Of a stretch of 64,000 nucleotides of DNA, positions 12,145-20,675 are shown piece after piece. The translations under genes were made by a program, and so were the position numbers. The notes under the pieces were generated by a model. The model ran no database searches, was not told where the DNA came from, and worked only from the letters and a program-made list of their open reading frames with translations. This DNA comes from Nitrosophilus labii (GTDB lineage: Bacteria > Campylobacterota > Campylobacteria > Campylobacterales > Nitratiruptoraceae). Numbering within the stretch: position 1 is the first letter of the stretch; each line of letters begins with the position of its first letter. The stretch is taken from the NCBI RefSeq assembly GCF_014466985.1, contig NZ_AP022826.1:1-64000 (forward strand). Direction: 5' to 3'.

Positions 12145-12217
12145 TTAGTAGATAGTTGATGGTTAATAGTTAATTGATTTTAACTGTTTACTATAAACTA
12201 TCGACTATCCACTAACA
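12145..12217. repeat. Inverted array of degenerate 7-bp words, locus 1
   Basis: The left arm (TTAGTAGATAGTTGATGG onward) is the near-complement of the right arm. The right arm is a run of ACTATNN-type heptamers (ACTGTTT, ACTATAA, ACTATCG, ACTATCC). It fills the gap between the two serine tRNA genes. Architecture is shared with loci near 30.6, 37.1, 39.6 and 50.8 kb. Confidence 0.7.
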
Positions 12218-12220
12218 AAG

Positions 12221-12312
12221 TGGCGGGGAGGCAGGGATTCGAACCCTGGGTGGGCTCATCACCCACGCCGGTTTTCAAGACCGGTGCATTAAACCAGCTC
12301 TGCCACCTCCCC
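12221..12312 (-). tRNA. tRNA-Ser (TGA)
   Basis: A 92-nt class II tRNA with acceptor GGGGAGG pairing with CCTCCCC and anticodon loop CTTGAAA (anticodon TGA), enclosed by a CCGGT/ACCGG stem. CCA is encoded. Confidence 0.96.
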
Positions 12313-12333
12313 TTAAGGGAGAAAAAAGTAGCT

Positions 12334-12407
12334 TGGAGGCGGCACCCGGATTCGAACCGGGGATCAGGGCTTTGCAGGCCCGTGCCTTACCACTTGGCTA
12401 TGCCGCC
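12334..12407 (-). tRNA. tRNA-Cys (GCA)
   Basis: A 74-nt tRNA with acceptor GGCGGCA, anticodon loop CTGCAAA (anticodon GCA) within a GGGC/GCCC stem, T-arm CCCGGTTCGAATCCGGG and encoded CCA. Confidence 0.96.
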
Positions 12408-12408
12408 G

Positions 12409-12487
12409 CAATGCTTTGCATAAGTGCTCGAAACTCTAATGTGTGTTAACAATTTTTTCGACAAGCAGTTGTCGAAAAAATTCCATA
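12409..12487. repeat. tRNA-associated repeat, copy A, with 14-bp hairpin
   Basis: This copy contains a perfect hairpin (12451-12464 with 12469-12482, loop GCAG). The preceding roughly 40 bp (TTTGCATAAGTGCTCGAA, then GTGTGTTA) recur near 39.7 kb beside tRNA-Val. The hairpin ends in runs of A and T on both sides, so it can act as a bidirectional terminator. Confidence 0.7.
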
Positions 12488-12572
12488 AATTTTAAGTTAA
12501 CCAAAATGACCGTGATTTTCTATGCAATCGCTACACTCTGCATATACGAAAATCACTTTAGAGTGTGTTAGT

Positions 12573-12604
12573 AAAAAAATTGACAAGCAGTTGTCAATTT
12601 TTTT
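12573..12604 (-). terminator. Intrinsic terminator of tRNA-Leu (TAA)
   Basis: A perfect 14-bp stem with loop GCAG (CTGC on the minus strand) is followed on the minus strand by a run of T. It starts six bases past the CCA end of tRNA-Leu. Same hairpin class as at 12451-12482, 12711-12736 and 39729-39760. Confidence 0.8.
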
Positions 12605-12609
12605 CCATA

Positions 12610-12697
12610 TGGTGCCCGAGGCCGGACTTGAACCGGCACGGAGAAAACCTCCGAGGGATTTTAAGTCCCTTGCGTCTACCAATTCCGCCACCCGGGC
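12610..12697 (-). tRNA. tRNA-Leu (TAA)
   Basis: An 88-nt class II tRNA with acceptor GCCCGGG pairing with CTCGGGC, anticodon loop CTTAAAA (anticodon TAA), T-arm GCCGGTTCAAGTCCGGC and encoded CCA. Confidence 0.96.
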
Positions 12698-12922
12698 AAA
12701 AAGCGTTAAGAAAAACATCAACTGCTTGATGTTTTTTAGCTTTTTGGACATTTTTGTTATGCAAGTCCTATTTTGCTTGCAAAATAGTGACGAGCATTAA
12801 AAATGTCAGGGTACCTTGAAATAAATTCATTTACGGACGTAAATGAATTTATGGTTATTGTTTTGATGTGCAAACTTGCACCAAAACAGCGGGGTACCGA
12901 TTGTAAATGAATTTATGGTTAA
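12698..12922. repeat. Intergenic segment packed with consecutive hairpins
   Basis: Four perfect or near-perfect stems lie in tandem. They are 12711-12721 with 12726-12736 (loop CTGC), a nested pair with outer arms 12747-12755 and 12799-12807 and inner arms 12768-12776 and 12779-12787, a 15-bp stem at 12821-12835 with 12838-12852 (loop GA), and TTTTG..TGCAA with TTGCA..CAAAA near 12861-12886. An 18-bp stretch (GTAAATGAATTTATGGTTA) is present twice (from 12839 and from 12903). The first stem may terminate the tRNA-Gly transcript. The purpose of the rest is unknown. Confidence 0.6.
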
Positions 12923-12997
12923 TGGAGCGGGAGACGGGATTCGAACCCGCGACCCCAACCTTGGCAAGGTTGTGCTCTACCCCTGAGCTACTCCCGC
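12923..12997 (-). tRNA. tRNA-Gly (GCC)
   Basis: A 75-nt tRNA with acceptor GCGGGAG, anticodon loop TTGCCAA (anticodon GCC) in an AACCT/AGGTT stem, T-arm GCGGGTTCGAATCCCGT and encoded CCA. Confidence 0.96.
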
Positions 12998-13022
12998 GTG
13001 TGAATTTGGATTGCAATTATAA

Positions 13023-14108
13023 CTAAAATATTTTAAATTGTAAATAGTTTGTATAAGTCCAATACATATGGCACTCATTATGATTTTCAAGAAGGTATTT
13101 TACCGGAGATTTAAAATTAAGTGAATAGTGTGGTATTTTGGTATTGTAATCGATGAGCCAATTAGCAAGATGTTTATTAAATTCTTCCAAATCTGTAAAG
13201 AGAAGGTCTTCATAGTAATCAACAAACTGTTCTTGAATAGTTCTATTAAATCGTTCATTATGGGCATTCATTTTAGGGCTTTTAGGATATGTCCAATAGT
13301 GAATAAAGTTTTTTTGTTGGAGTAAAGCATCAAACTCTTTTTTAAATTCACTACCATTATCTGAAAGAATAGCAAGAGAGTATTTTTGCTTGTTTTTTAT
13401 AGAGGTAATGCCATCAATGAGAGCTTCAAGTGCGAAGGCTGTATGTTTTGCTCTTTTGGAGGGAATTGCTACAGCAAAGGCTACTCTACTTACTGGGTCA
13501 ATCATTGTAAGGATATATCGTCTAATACCATTTGAGACTCTTTGAATTGTATCAACCGCCCATAATTGAAAGGGTTGTGTTTTTAAATTTTTTGGCTTTC
13601 TGTTTTTATTTGAAGTTCTCTTTTTAGGCTTTACTCTTCCTTTGGCATCTATCCTATAAGGAAAGTGTCTCATTTTGTCTGGAGCTTTTGCGATAATCCT
13701 GCCTATTGTTGACTCTGATGGAGTTTTAAGTCCTTTTGCTTCACAAAAGGGTTTAAGTAGATGATAGAGTTTTGCTTTACCAATATTTGGATACTCTTGT
13801 CTTAATTTTCGTATTTGTCTGACTATTTCCAAAGAGACTTTAGATTCTCTTACTCTTTTTGGTTTCCGTGATTTTGGATTAAGAGCCGTAATATCCTTAT
13901 TTGCCTCTTTATATGCTTTTTTCCATCTAAAAAGAGTCCTTCTGCTAACTCCAAAGGCTTCGGTTGTAGCCTCTAATCCGTATTTCTCCCAAAACTCTAA
14001 TATCTTTTTTCTTTTTTTCACCTCTTCGCTTATCATAAGCGAATTGTAGTATATCCTTTCTAATCTTTTATACCCTTTGACCCCTAGCAACGTGTATCTG
14101 ATTTGCAC
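13023..14108 (-). CDS. IS481-type DDE transposase
   Basis: The 361-residue enzyme has an N-terminal helix-turn-helix (about residues 30-75, FGVSRRTLFRWKKAY) and an rve-type DDE core. The core shows the first Asp in LWAVDTIQ, the second in LSDNGSEF and the Glu in AHNERFNRT. It catalyses movement of its own element. The frame opens with GTG at 14108; an internal ATG at MISEEVKK is an alternative start. The frame has no stop inside the element: it runs through the left terminal repeat and ends eight codons later in flanking DNA, so the last residues come from the target site. No disabling lesion is visible. Confidence 0.9.
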   Translation of the reverse strand: MQIRYTLLGVKGYKRLERIYYNSLMISEEVKKRKKILEFWEKYGLEATTEAFGVSRRTLFRWKKAYKEANKDITALNPKSRKPKRVRESKVSLEIVRQIRKLRQEYPNIGKAKLYHLLKPFCEAKGLKTPSESTIGRIIAKAPDKMRHFPYRIDAKGRVKPKKRTSNKNRKPKNLKTQPFQLWAVDTIQRVSNGIRRYILTMIDPVSRVAFAVAIPSKRAKHTAFALEALIDGITSIKNKQKYSLAILSDNGSEFKKEFDALLQQKNFIHYWTYPKSPKMNAHNERFNRTIQEQFVDYYEDLLFTDLEEFNKHLANWLIDYNTKIPHYSLNFKSPVKYLLENHNECHMYWTYTNYLQFKIF

Positions 14109-14154
14109 TCCCTTCCCTCCTTATAGGAGTGCCATATCTTTTTGAATCTGTGCA
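13050..14154 (-). mobile_element. IS481-type insertion sequence with 5-bp target duplication
   Basis: The element is 1105 bp. Its ends read TGTATAAGTCCAATACATAT (left, plus strand) and TGCACAGATTCAAAAAGATA (right, minus strand), and both continue into ATGGCACTC. The flanks TAGTT at 13045-13049 and TAGTT at 14155-14159 form a direct repeat, which supports a recent insertion. It carries one transposase gene. A decayed copy of the same left end lies at 25545-25670. The insertion sits between tRNA-Gly and ilvD and brings its right end to about 11 bp from the ilvD -10 box. Confidence 0.8.
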
Positions 14155-14159
14155 TAGTT

Positions 14160-14206
14160 TTTGGCTATAATTAGCCATAAATAAGGTTTATGTATAAAGG
14201 AGATTT
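14160..14206 (+). promoter_or_regulatory. ilvD promoter with palindrome over the -10 box
   Basis: A TATAAT box at 14166-14171 is centred in the inverted repeat TGGCTA-TAAT-TAGCCA. AAAGGAGA at about 14197 is the ribosome site. The IS481 element ends at 14154, so the region upstream of the -10 box is now insertion DNA. Confidence 0.5.
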
Positions 14207-15901
14207 ATGAGAAGCGATGAGATAAAAAAAGGGTATCAAAGAGCACCACATAGAAGTCTACTTAGAGCAACAGGACTTAAAGATGAGGATTTTGATAAAC
14301 CTTTTATAGGTGTTGCAAACTCTTTTATAGAGATCATTCCTGGTCATTTTTTTCTTAACAGATATTCTGAAATTATAAAAGATGAGATTAAAAAGTGTGG
14401 ATGTGTACCTTTTGAGTTCAATACCATCGGCGTAGATGACGGTATTGCTATGGGGCATGACGGCATGCTTTACTCACTACCAAGTAGAGAAATAATCGCA
14501 AATTCTATTGAGACTGTAATGAACGCTCATAAACTTGATGCGCTTATCTGTATACCAAACTGCGATAAAATAACTCCTGGTATGATTATGGGGGCTTTGA
14601 GGGTAAACGTGCCTACTATTTTTGTAAGCGGCGGTCCTATGAAAGCGGGACAGCTCTCCGATGGTACACCTATTGATCTTGCTACTGCATTTGAGGCTGT
14701 TGGTAAGGTAGCTGAAGGTAAAATGAGTGAAGAGGAGCTTTATGAGATAGAGTGCGAAGCTTGTCCTAGCGGTGGAAGCTGTAGCGGGATGTTTACCGCC
14801 AACTCTATGAACACCTTGATGGAAGCTATGGGGATAGCACTAAAAGGAAACGGCACTATATTGGCGCTTACGCCTGAGAGAGAAGAGCTTTTAAGAAAAG
14901 CTGCAAGAAGAGTTTGTGAAATAGCAAAAGATGAGAAACTAACAGAGCAGTATAGGATAAGAAATATACTAAACGAAAAAGCTATTCATAACGCTTTTGT
15001 CGTAGATATGGCGATGGGTGGAAGTACAAATACGGTACTTCATATGATGGCTATAGCTAAAGAGGCAAGAGTAGATTTTGAACTAAGTAGATTAAATGAG
15101 ATAAGCAAAAGCGTAGCTCATATCGCAAAAATTTCTCCATCCTTGCAAACGGTTCATATGGAAGATATCAATAGAGCCGGTGGCGTAAGTGCGGTTATGA
15201 AAGAGGCAAGCAAAAGAAGCGATACCGTACTTTATCTAGATAATCCAGTCATAGAAGGCGGCACCGTAGAAGATAGGATAAAAGATGCAAAAATTATTGA
15301 TACATCGATAATCCATACGATCGAAAATCCTTACAGCGAAGTTGGAGGACTTGCTATTTTATATGGAAATTTGGCAAAAGAGGGAGCAGTCGTTAAGACT
15401 GCTGGAATCGATCCCAATATGAGAGAATTTACCGGAAAGGCTATCTGCTTCGATTCTCAACAAGAGGCAATTGATGGAATAATAGGTGGTAAGGTAAAAC
15501 CGGGACACGTTGTAGTTATAAGATATGAGGGGCCAAAAGGGGGTCCCGGAATGCAAGAGATGTTGGCGCCTACTAGTTTAATTGCGGGTATGGGACTTGG
15601 AGATAAAGTTGCTCTCATAACCGACGGAAGATTTAGCGGCGCTACAAGAGGAGCAAGTATCGGCCACGTCTCTCCAGAAGCTGCCGAAGGCGGAGTTATA
15701 GGACTTTTACAAGATGGAGACGAGATATATATAAATGTAGATACATATACCCTAGAAGTGAAAATAGACGATAAAGAGATTGAAAGAAGAAGAGCAGCTT
15801 TCAAACCGAAAATCAAAGATATAAAAGGAAGATGGCTAAGACAATATAGGGCTTTGGTTACGAATGCTGCAAACGGCGCGGTACTTAAAGATGAGTGTTA
15901 A
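14207..15901 (+). CDS. ilvD: Dihydroxy-acid dehydratase
   Basis: IlvD dehydrates 2,3-dihydroxy acids to 2-oxo acids in valine and isoleucine synthesis and feeds leucine and pantothenate. The 564-residue length is normal. Cysteines for the Fe-S cluster are visible in [12 protein letters not shown] (C120) and in the [18 protein letters not shown] block. The C-terminal half carries [27 protein letters not shown] precedes the ATG. The gene shares 11 bp with rsgA. The promoter-side neighbour is a recent insertion sequence, which may have changed its expression. Confidence 0.97.
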   Translation: MRSDEIKKGYQRAPHRSLLRATGLKDEDFDKPFIGVANSFIEIIPGHFFLNRYSEIIKDEIKKCGCVPFEFNTIGVDDGIAMGHDGMLYSLPSREIIANSIETVMNAHKLDALICIPNCDKITPGMIMGALRVNVPTIFVSGGPMKAGQLSDGTPIDLATAFEAVGKVAEGKMSEEELYEIECEACPSGGSCSGMFTANSMNTLMEAMGIALKGNGTILALTPEREELLRKAARRVCEIAKDEKLTEQYRIRNILNEKAIHNAFVVDMAMGGSTNTVLHMMAIAKEARVDFELSRLNEISKSVAHIAKISPSLQTVHMEDINRAGGVSAVMKEASKRSDTVLYLDNPVIEGGTVEDRIKDAKIIDTSIIHTIENPYSEVGGLAILYGNLAKEGAVVKTAGIDPNMREFTGKAICFDSQQEAIDGIIGGKVKPGHVVVIRYEGPKGGPGMQEMLAPTSLIAGMGLGDKVALITDGRFSGATRGASIGHVSPEAAEGGVIGLLQDGDEIYINVDTYTLEVKIDDKEIERRRAAFKPKIKDIKGRWLRQYRALVTNAANGAVLKDEC

Positions 15902-16775
15902 AGGTATCGTTACTTACAGAAGTGCGGGAAGCAGTAAAATAACGCTTCTTGACACTTTTGAAATTTTTAATGGAATTTTAAGAAAAAAGGTAAAAAAACT
16001 TAAACTCTATGCAGGAGATTTTGTAGAGGGAGAGGTTGTAGATAACAATTTTGTTATTGAAAAGATTCAACAAAGAAAAAACCTTCTAAATCGTCCTCCC
16101 GTAGCAAACGTAGATAATGTTTTAGTTGTAAATGCTATAAAAAATCCAGATTTTGATAATTTCTTGCTAGATAACTTTTTAGCTGTTTACGAGTTTAAAG
16201 GATTAGAGCCCGTAATCATCTTCAATAAAACGGATCTTTTAAAAGATGATGAAAAAGAGCTACTACAAAAGTGGATGAACGTCTATAAAGAGGCCGGATA
16301 TGAGACTATAGCTATAAGTGCTATAGAAGATGAAGGGGTTGAGAATTTAAAAGATTTTATAAAAGGAGATATCTCTATCTTAGCTGGCCCAAGCGGCGTA
16401 GGAAAAAGTTCTATACTATCAAGACTTCTTAATATCCCTATAAAAATCGGCGAAGTTAGCGAAAAGCTAAAAAGAGGAAGACATACCACTACGGCGGTTA
16501 CGCTTTATAGGTTTAATGAAAACTCGTTTATTGCCGATACTCCAGGATTTAGTAGGGTTGAAGCTACCTATTTTATGGATAAAAAAGAGGTTAGACTCTA
16601 TTTTAGAGAGTTTTTGAGATACTCTTGCAAATTTCCAGATTGTACTCATACTAACGAACCTGATTGTGAAGTAAAAAAAAAGGCGGTTAAAAGAGGCGAA
16701 ATATCTTGTGATAGATTTAAAAGCTATTTAAAAATAATGAATTATTATTGGGAAGAATTAGAAAAAATTTGTTAA
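15891..16775 (+). CDS. rsgA: Ribosome small-subunit GTPase RsgA (YjeQ)
   Basis: RsgA is a circularly permuted GTPase that tests late 30S subunits. The order of motifs is permuted as expected: an OB-fold N-terminus, then NKTD (G4), then GPSGVGKSS (G1), then DTPGFS (G3). The zinc knuckle is [16 protein letters not shown] near the C-terminus. I prefer the ATG at 15891 (294 residues), giving [13 protein letters not shown]. An in-frame ATG at 15864 would add nine residues with no ribosome site. The overlap with ilvD implies co-transcription. Confidence 0.95.
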   Translation: MSVKGIVTYRSAGSSKITLLDTFEIFNGILRKKVKKLKLYAGDFVEGEVVDNNFVIEKIQQRKNLLNRPPVANVDNVLVVNAIKNPDFDNFLLDNFLAVYEFKGLEPVIIFNKTDLLKDDEKELLQKWMNVYKEAGYETIAISAIEDEGVENLKDFIKGDISILAGPSGVGKSSILSRLLNIPIKIGEVSEKLKRGRHTTTAVTLYRFNENSFIADTPGFSRVEATYFMDKKEVRLYFREFLRYSCKFPDCTHTNEPDCEVKKKAVKRGEISCDRFKSYLKIMNYYWEELEKIC

Positions 16776-16782
16776 TTTATAA

Positions 16783-17751
16783 CTAATTTTTTTTATGTCT
16801 AGACATAAGTTCTCCGATCAATTTTGTATCGTTTGAACTTTCAAAAGCCAATTTTAACGTCATTGTTAACGGTACGGCCAAAAAAGTGCCTATTATTCCA
16901 AATATCCAACCCCAAAACAAAAGGGAGAAGAAAATTATTGCTGGAGATAGATCCAAACCTTCTCCCATAATTTTAGGTTCTAATATATTTGAAATGGAAA
17001 TATTTATAACAAGGTATAATAAACCTACATAAAAAGTTATCCATAAATCTTGAGTAACGAGGGCGATGGAAATACCGGGAATTGAGGCTATTATAGAGCC
17101 TATTACAGGAATAAAGTTGAACAAAAAAGCTAAAAATCCAAATAAAAAAGCAAAGTCTACTCCAAAAAAATAAAGCATCAATCCTATAAATAGGCCCGTA
17201 AGAAAACTTGTAAATGTTTTGATTAAAAAATATTTTTGAGTGTTGTTATAGAAATTTTTTAAATTGATTTTATTGTTAACTATTTTGGAAATTCTTCTAC
17301 CGAAACTCTTTGACTCAAAAAGTAAAAAACTTACCCCTATAATTATTATAAGGATACTCGTAGCGATAGAACCTATTTTTTTAAAGGATTGATTGATAAT
17401 AGTAAATATATCTATATTTTCTAAACTGATATTTAAGTTGTATTTATTAATAATTTGTTGGACTATAAGTTTATATTCGTTAAATTTTTCTTGATATTCG
17501 GGTAGATTAGATAAAAAACCTTTTATTGAATTATCTATTAATATATAAATAGTAGTAAAAATTAGTATAAGTATGGTTATTGTAATAAAATAAGCTATAA
17601 ACGCTGGAAGCCCTTTTTTATCTATATAAGTGAAAATCGGTACTAATATAATTGTTAAAAAAGCCGAAAAAATAATATAAACTAATATAGGAGATATAAA
17701 TTTTAAACCAAATATTATAATAAAAATTGCGGCGGCTTTATAAACATTCAA
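16783..17751 (-). CDS. AI-2E family (PerM-type) membrane transporter
   Basis: The 322-residue protein has about seven to eight transmembrane segments. It also has the characteristic FNFIPVIGSIIASIPGISIAL region and the LEPKIMGEGLDLSP motif, typical of the AI-2E/UPF0118 family. Members export small molecules or ions; the substrate is not predictable. The frame has no ATG at its head and starts with TTG at 17751 after an AGGA site seven bases upstream. It converges on rsgA with a 7-bp gap. Confidence 0.85.
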   Translation of the reverse strand: MNVYKAAAIFIIIFGLKFISPILVYIIFSAFLTIILVPIFTYIDKKGLPAFIAYFITITILILIFTTIYILIDNSIKGFLSNLPEYQEKFNEYKLIVQQIINKYNLNISLENIDIFTIINQSFKKIGSIATSILIIIIGVSFLLFESKSFGRRISKIVNNKINLKNFYNNTQKYFLIKTFTSFLTGLFIGLMLYFFGVDFAFLFGFLAFLFNFIPVIGSIIASIPGISIALVTQDLWITFYVGLLYLVINISISNILEPKIMGEGLDLSPAIIFFSLLFWGWIFGIIGTFLAVPLTMTLKLAFESSNDTKLIGELMSRHKKN

Positions 17752-17792
17752 TTTTGCTTCCTATTTATCGATATAAAAATGTTTTTTAAATA

Positions 17793-18584
17793 TTAGTTTT
17801 TATTTTCAATAATCTTTTTTAAACTAATAATCTCTTGTTTTATATTTTCAATTTCAGATAACAATTTTAGATCTTTTTCGTGAATTTCATTAGTTATAAT
17901 TTCAGTATCTTTTTTAGTTATTTCATTCATAGCGTCTACAACTATTGCTATTATTAAGTTTATCATAATAAAAGTGACTATAAATATAAAAGGTATGAAA
18001 AATATCCATGCATATGGATGTTGTTCCATTACAGGTCTTACTATACCCATAGACCAAGACTCTAATGTCATAATTTGAAAAAGAGTATACAGCGATCTTT
18101 CTAAACTTCCAAACCACTCCGGAAAAGTTTCTCCATAAAGTTGAGTAACCATTACTGATGAGACATAAAATATTATAAATAGTAATCCGGCAATTGATAG
18201 TATACTAGGTATTACACTAAATAGAGCACTTACGATTTTCCTCATTTTAGGAATAACCGTAATAATTCTTAATATTCTGAAAACTCTTAATACTCTTAAA
18301 ATCTCAAATCCATTTCCGGAAGGAATTAGCGATATAAAAACAACAAAAAAATCAAAAAGACTCCATCCATCCTTAAAAAATTTTTTTTTGTAAACTATTA
18401 TTCTTAGAGTTATTTCAATAGTAAAAACAGTTAATACGAAAAAATTAAAAATATAAAAAAGTTTTTCATATCTTAGATATATATTTTTATATGTTTCCAA
18501 TCCTAAAGTAATACCGTTTATAATTATTAAGGCAATAATAAAATTTTGGAAATAAGAGCTTTCTACTATTCTTTTTATCACCAT
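17793..18584 (-). CDS. Bacterial voltage-gated sodium channel (NavAb/NaChBac type)
   Basis: The 263-residue protein has the six-helix layout of a single-domain Nav channel that assembles as a tetramer. S4 carries four arginines at three-residue spacing (R97, R100, R103, R106). The pore loop has the selectivity filter TLESWSM at 173-179, identical to that of NavAb. A C-terminal coiled coil covers about 230-262. It conducts Na+ into the cell on depolarisation and could support motility or pH homeostasis; that role is inference. The ATG at 18584 follows AGGAG. The next gene upstream is nnrS, 106 bp away. Confidence 0.93.
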   Translation of the reverse strand: MVIKRIVESSYFQNFIIALIIINGITLGLETYKNIYLRYEKLFYIFNFFVLTVFTIEITLRIIVYKKKFFKDGWSLFDFFVVFISLIPSGNGFEILRVLRVFRILRIITVIPKMRKIVSALFSVIPSILSIAGLLFIIFYVSSVMVTQLYGETFPEWFGSLERSLYTLFQIMTLESWSMGIVRPVMEQHPYAWIFFIPFIFIVTFIMINLIIAIVVDAMNEITKKDTEIITNEIHEKDLKLLSEIENIKQEIISLKKIIENKN

Positions 18585-18690
18585 ATCTTTAGCTCCTATA
18601 AAGAAATAGAATTTTTTGATAATATGGCAAATTAATAATATAACTCTTATAAAAGATATGAGTAGAGAGGAAAGTTAAACAAAATAAAAT

Positions 18691-19890
18691 CTATTTAGGA
18701 ATAACTTTCTCTCCGAAAGCCAAAATCTTAAAATATTTCGCCATCCACCAAATAAATAGTACAATCCACAAAGTTGCGCTTATATCGAAAAATGGGCTTA
18801 TTTTGCCAAAATATGCGGTTATACTAAAGATTATCCTTCCTAGTAATACTACTTGCGTAAAATAGAAAATATATACGGTAACTTTATCGACGATGAGCAT
18901 ATTGCTAGAGTGTCCAAGAGTTACTCTTGTTCCAAAACCGATAAGGATAGTCGTTAAAAATCCCAAAACCAAAATGTGTAAAGAGAGTTTAAAGCTATAA
19001 AGTCCAAACCAAGTTTCAAAAAACTCTATTATACCGCCTAAAAAGAGACCAAGCGGCAACCAGAAAAGTGCGATATGCAGTATCCACAAAAGTGGTTCTC
19101 TGTTTGGAAAAGGAAATTTTATATTTTTTAGCTCTATAGTTAACAAAAGAGCGGCTATAAGATCTACCAAAAAAACCGCTTTTGGATAGATTCCGGTTAA
19201 AAAAGAGTGTAGCAAAAAGAGGGCGAAAATCTGGATATGAAGTTTTTCATTCTTTTTCCAGTTCATTACGTGAGAGAAAAACGGAACCATCCTGAAAGCT
19301 ACTACAAAAGCTAAAAATATAAGATAAAGATATATTCCAAAATTGATAGCCGTTTCGTAAAATACGTTTGTTTTACAACTACAAGGGATAAAAGAGAGTA
19401 AAAAGAGTAGATTTGATATAGCCCCCACCCCCAAAGATACTATAAGCCAGTATTGGTCTTTTTTAGGTAGCCTACACTCTTTGTATATCTCGTAAAATAT
19501 CTTTATGGTATATCCAAAGCTTATAGCCATCAAAAGAGCCGTAACATAAAAGGCGAAATTTAGCCAGATAGAGACTAAAAACGTCAAAGAGGCAAAAAAG
19601 TTAAATAAAAATACAACCAGATATTTTCTAGGATGGATCGGCATTGTTCCTGAAAATCTAGGAAAGGTGGTATATAAAAAACCGTAAAAAAAGTTTGTAA
19701 AAACTAAAAAGATCATTGAGTAGCTATGTAAAAATTTAGCCTCTATTTCAAACAAGCCTTTATATGAAGGTATGAATAGCAGCATAAAAAGTATTGCATT
19801 TATAAGACCTAAAACAAAAAAAGGCTGATGTGGTTGGGAAAAGAAGTAGTCTCTTTTTGATAATTGTTGAGGTCCTGTACTAAATTGCAT
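18691..19890 (-). CDS. nnrS: NnrS family membrane protein
   Basis: The 399-residue protein has about twelve transmembrane segments and the family opening PHQPFFVLGLINAILFMLL. It also has the internal GHSSNMLIVDK motif typical of NnrS. NnrS proteins bind haem and copper and relieve nitric oxide stress in denitrifiers. The histidines of the opening and of GHSS are the likely ligands. TAAGGAGA precedes the ATG. The gene fits an organism that meets nitrogen oxides, but no nitrate or nitrite reductase genes are in the window. Confidence 0.85.
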   Translation of the reverse strand: MQFSTGPQQLSKRDYFFSQPHQPFFVLGLINAILFMLLFIPSYKGLFEIEAKFLHSYSMIFLVFTNFFYGFLYTTFPRFSGTMPIHPRKYLVVFLFNFFASLTFLVSIWLNFAFYVTALLMAISFGYTIKIFYEIYKECRLPKKDQYWLIVSLGVGAISNLLFLLSFIPCSCKTNVFYETAINFGIYLYLIFLAFVVAFRMVPFFSHVMNWKKNEKLHIQIFALFLLHSFLTGIYPKAVFLVDLIAALLLTIELKNIKFPFPNREPLLWILHIALFWLPLGLFLGGIIEFFETWFGLYSFKLSLHILVLGFLTTILIGFGTRVTLGHSSNMLIVDKVTVYIFYFTQVVLLGRIIFSITAYFGKISPFFDISATLWIVLFIWWMAKYFKILAFGEKVIPK

Positions 19891-19949
19891 AATATCTCCT
19901 TAAGAATTTGAAGAGATTATAACTAAATATTATTTCTATTAAATTGATT

Positions 19950-20675
19950 TTAGTTAAGCAGATACTCTTTTATCAGTTCATATAGTTCATCGGCGGCTTC
20001 TACAGCACTTTTTTGTATAAAAATATCAAAATAGGTATCTATAAATCTATCATTGCTTCCAAATATAGTTACATACTCTTCACGATTAGGATTTATCAAA
20101 ACGGTTTTTTTAAACTCTTTTGATAGGTCAACTATATCTATAACTTTTCCGCTAGTTCCGATAGCTACAAAGAGATCACACTCTTTTGAAAGGGTGTATA
20201 GATAGCGGTAATTTGGTGCTACTTCTCCAAACATTACTACATTGTGGCGTACATCTTTTGAGTCGCATTTGGAGCACTTTTCGTCGCTCTTTTGTGATCT
20301 ATAGCCTATATAAAATATATTTTGGCACTTTTGGCATCTTAAGTGAGTCAATGTTCCATGTAGATGGATGATTTTTTTACAGCCGGCATGTTCTAATAGA
20401 TCGTCAACATTTTGTGTTAGATGGTAGATCTGATTTGGAAATTCGGATTCTAACTTTGCGAAAATTTTGTGCGCTCTATTTGGCTTGTAGTTTTTAAGCT
20501 CAACCCTTCTTTCGTCATAAAATCTTTTTACATAATCTCTATCCTCTTCCCAACCTTTTAGTGAACAGACCTTTTGGATATCGTAATTTTGCCAAAGTCC
20601 CTCTTCTCCTCTAAAAACCGGAATCCCACTTTCTTGGCTGATTCCGGCGCCACTTAAGATATAAACTTTTTTCAC
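19950..20675 (-). CDS. cobB: Sir2-family NAD-dependent protein deacylase
   Basis: The 241-residue sirtuin removes acyl groups from lysines with NAD+. Visible features are GAGISQESGIPVFRG (9-23), TQNVD (87-91), the catalytic H106 in HLHG, and a zinc site C114/C117/C134/C137. Y53 and R56 (FYDERR) match the tyrosine-arginine pair that marks desuccinylating class III enzymes. The start is GTG at 20675, overlapping the TGA of the upstream gene as GTGA, so it is coupled to that gene. Confidence 0.93.
   Translation of the reverse strand: MKKVYILSGAGISQESGIPVFRGEEGLWQNYDIQKVCSLKGWEEDRDYVKRFYDERRVELKNYKPNRAHKIFAKLESEFPNQIYHLTQNVDDLLEHAGCKKIIHLHGTLTHLRCQKCQNIFYIGYRSQKSDEKCSKCDSKDVRHNVVMFGEVAPNYRYLYTLSKECDLFVAIGTSGKVIDIVDLSKEFKKTVLINPNREEYVTIFGSNDRFIDTYFDIFIQKSAVEAADELYELIKEYLLN

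Noticed and set aside
12220-12423. Frame of 67 codons on the plus strand with GFEPWVGSSPTPVF-like sequence
   Set aside because: It is the translation of the complement of the tRNA-Ser and tRNA-Cys genes; such frames are often misannotated as proteins.
12497-12800. Opposed frames across tRNA-Leu (TAA)
   Set aside because: Both cover the tRNA and its terminator hairpins, and have no ribosome site or protein-like pattern.
15457-15816. Minus-strand frame of 119 codons in ilvD
   Set aside because: An antisense shadow of a well-conserved coding region; no ribosome site.
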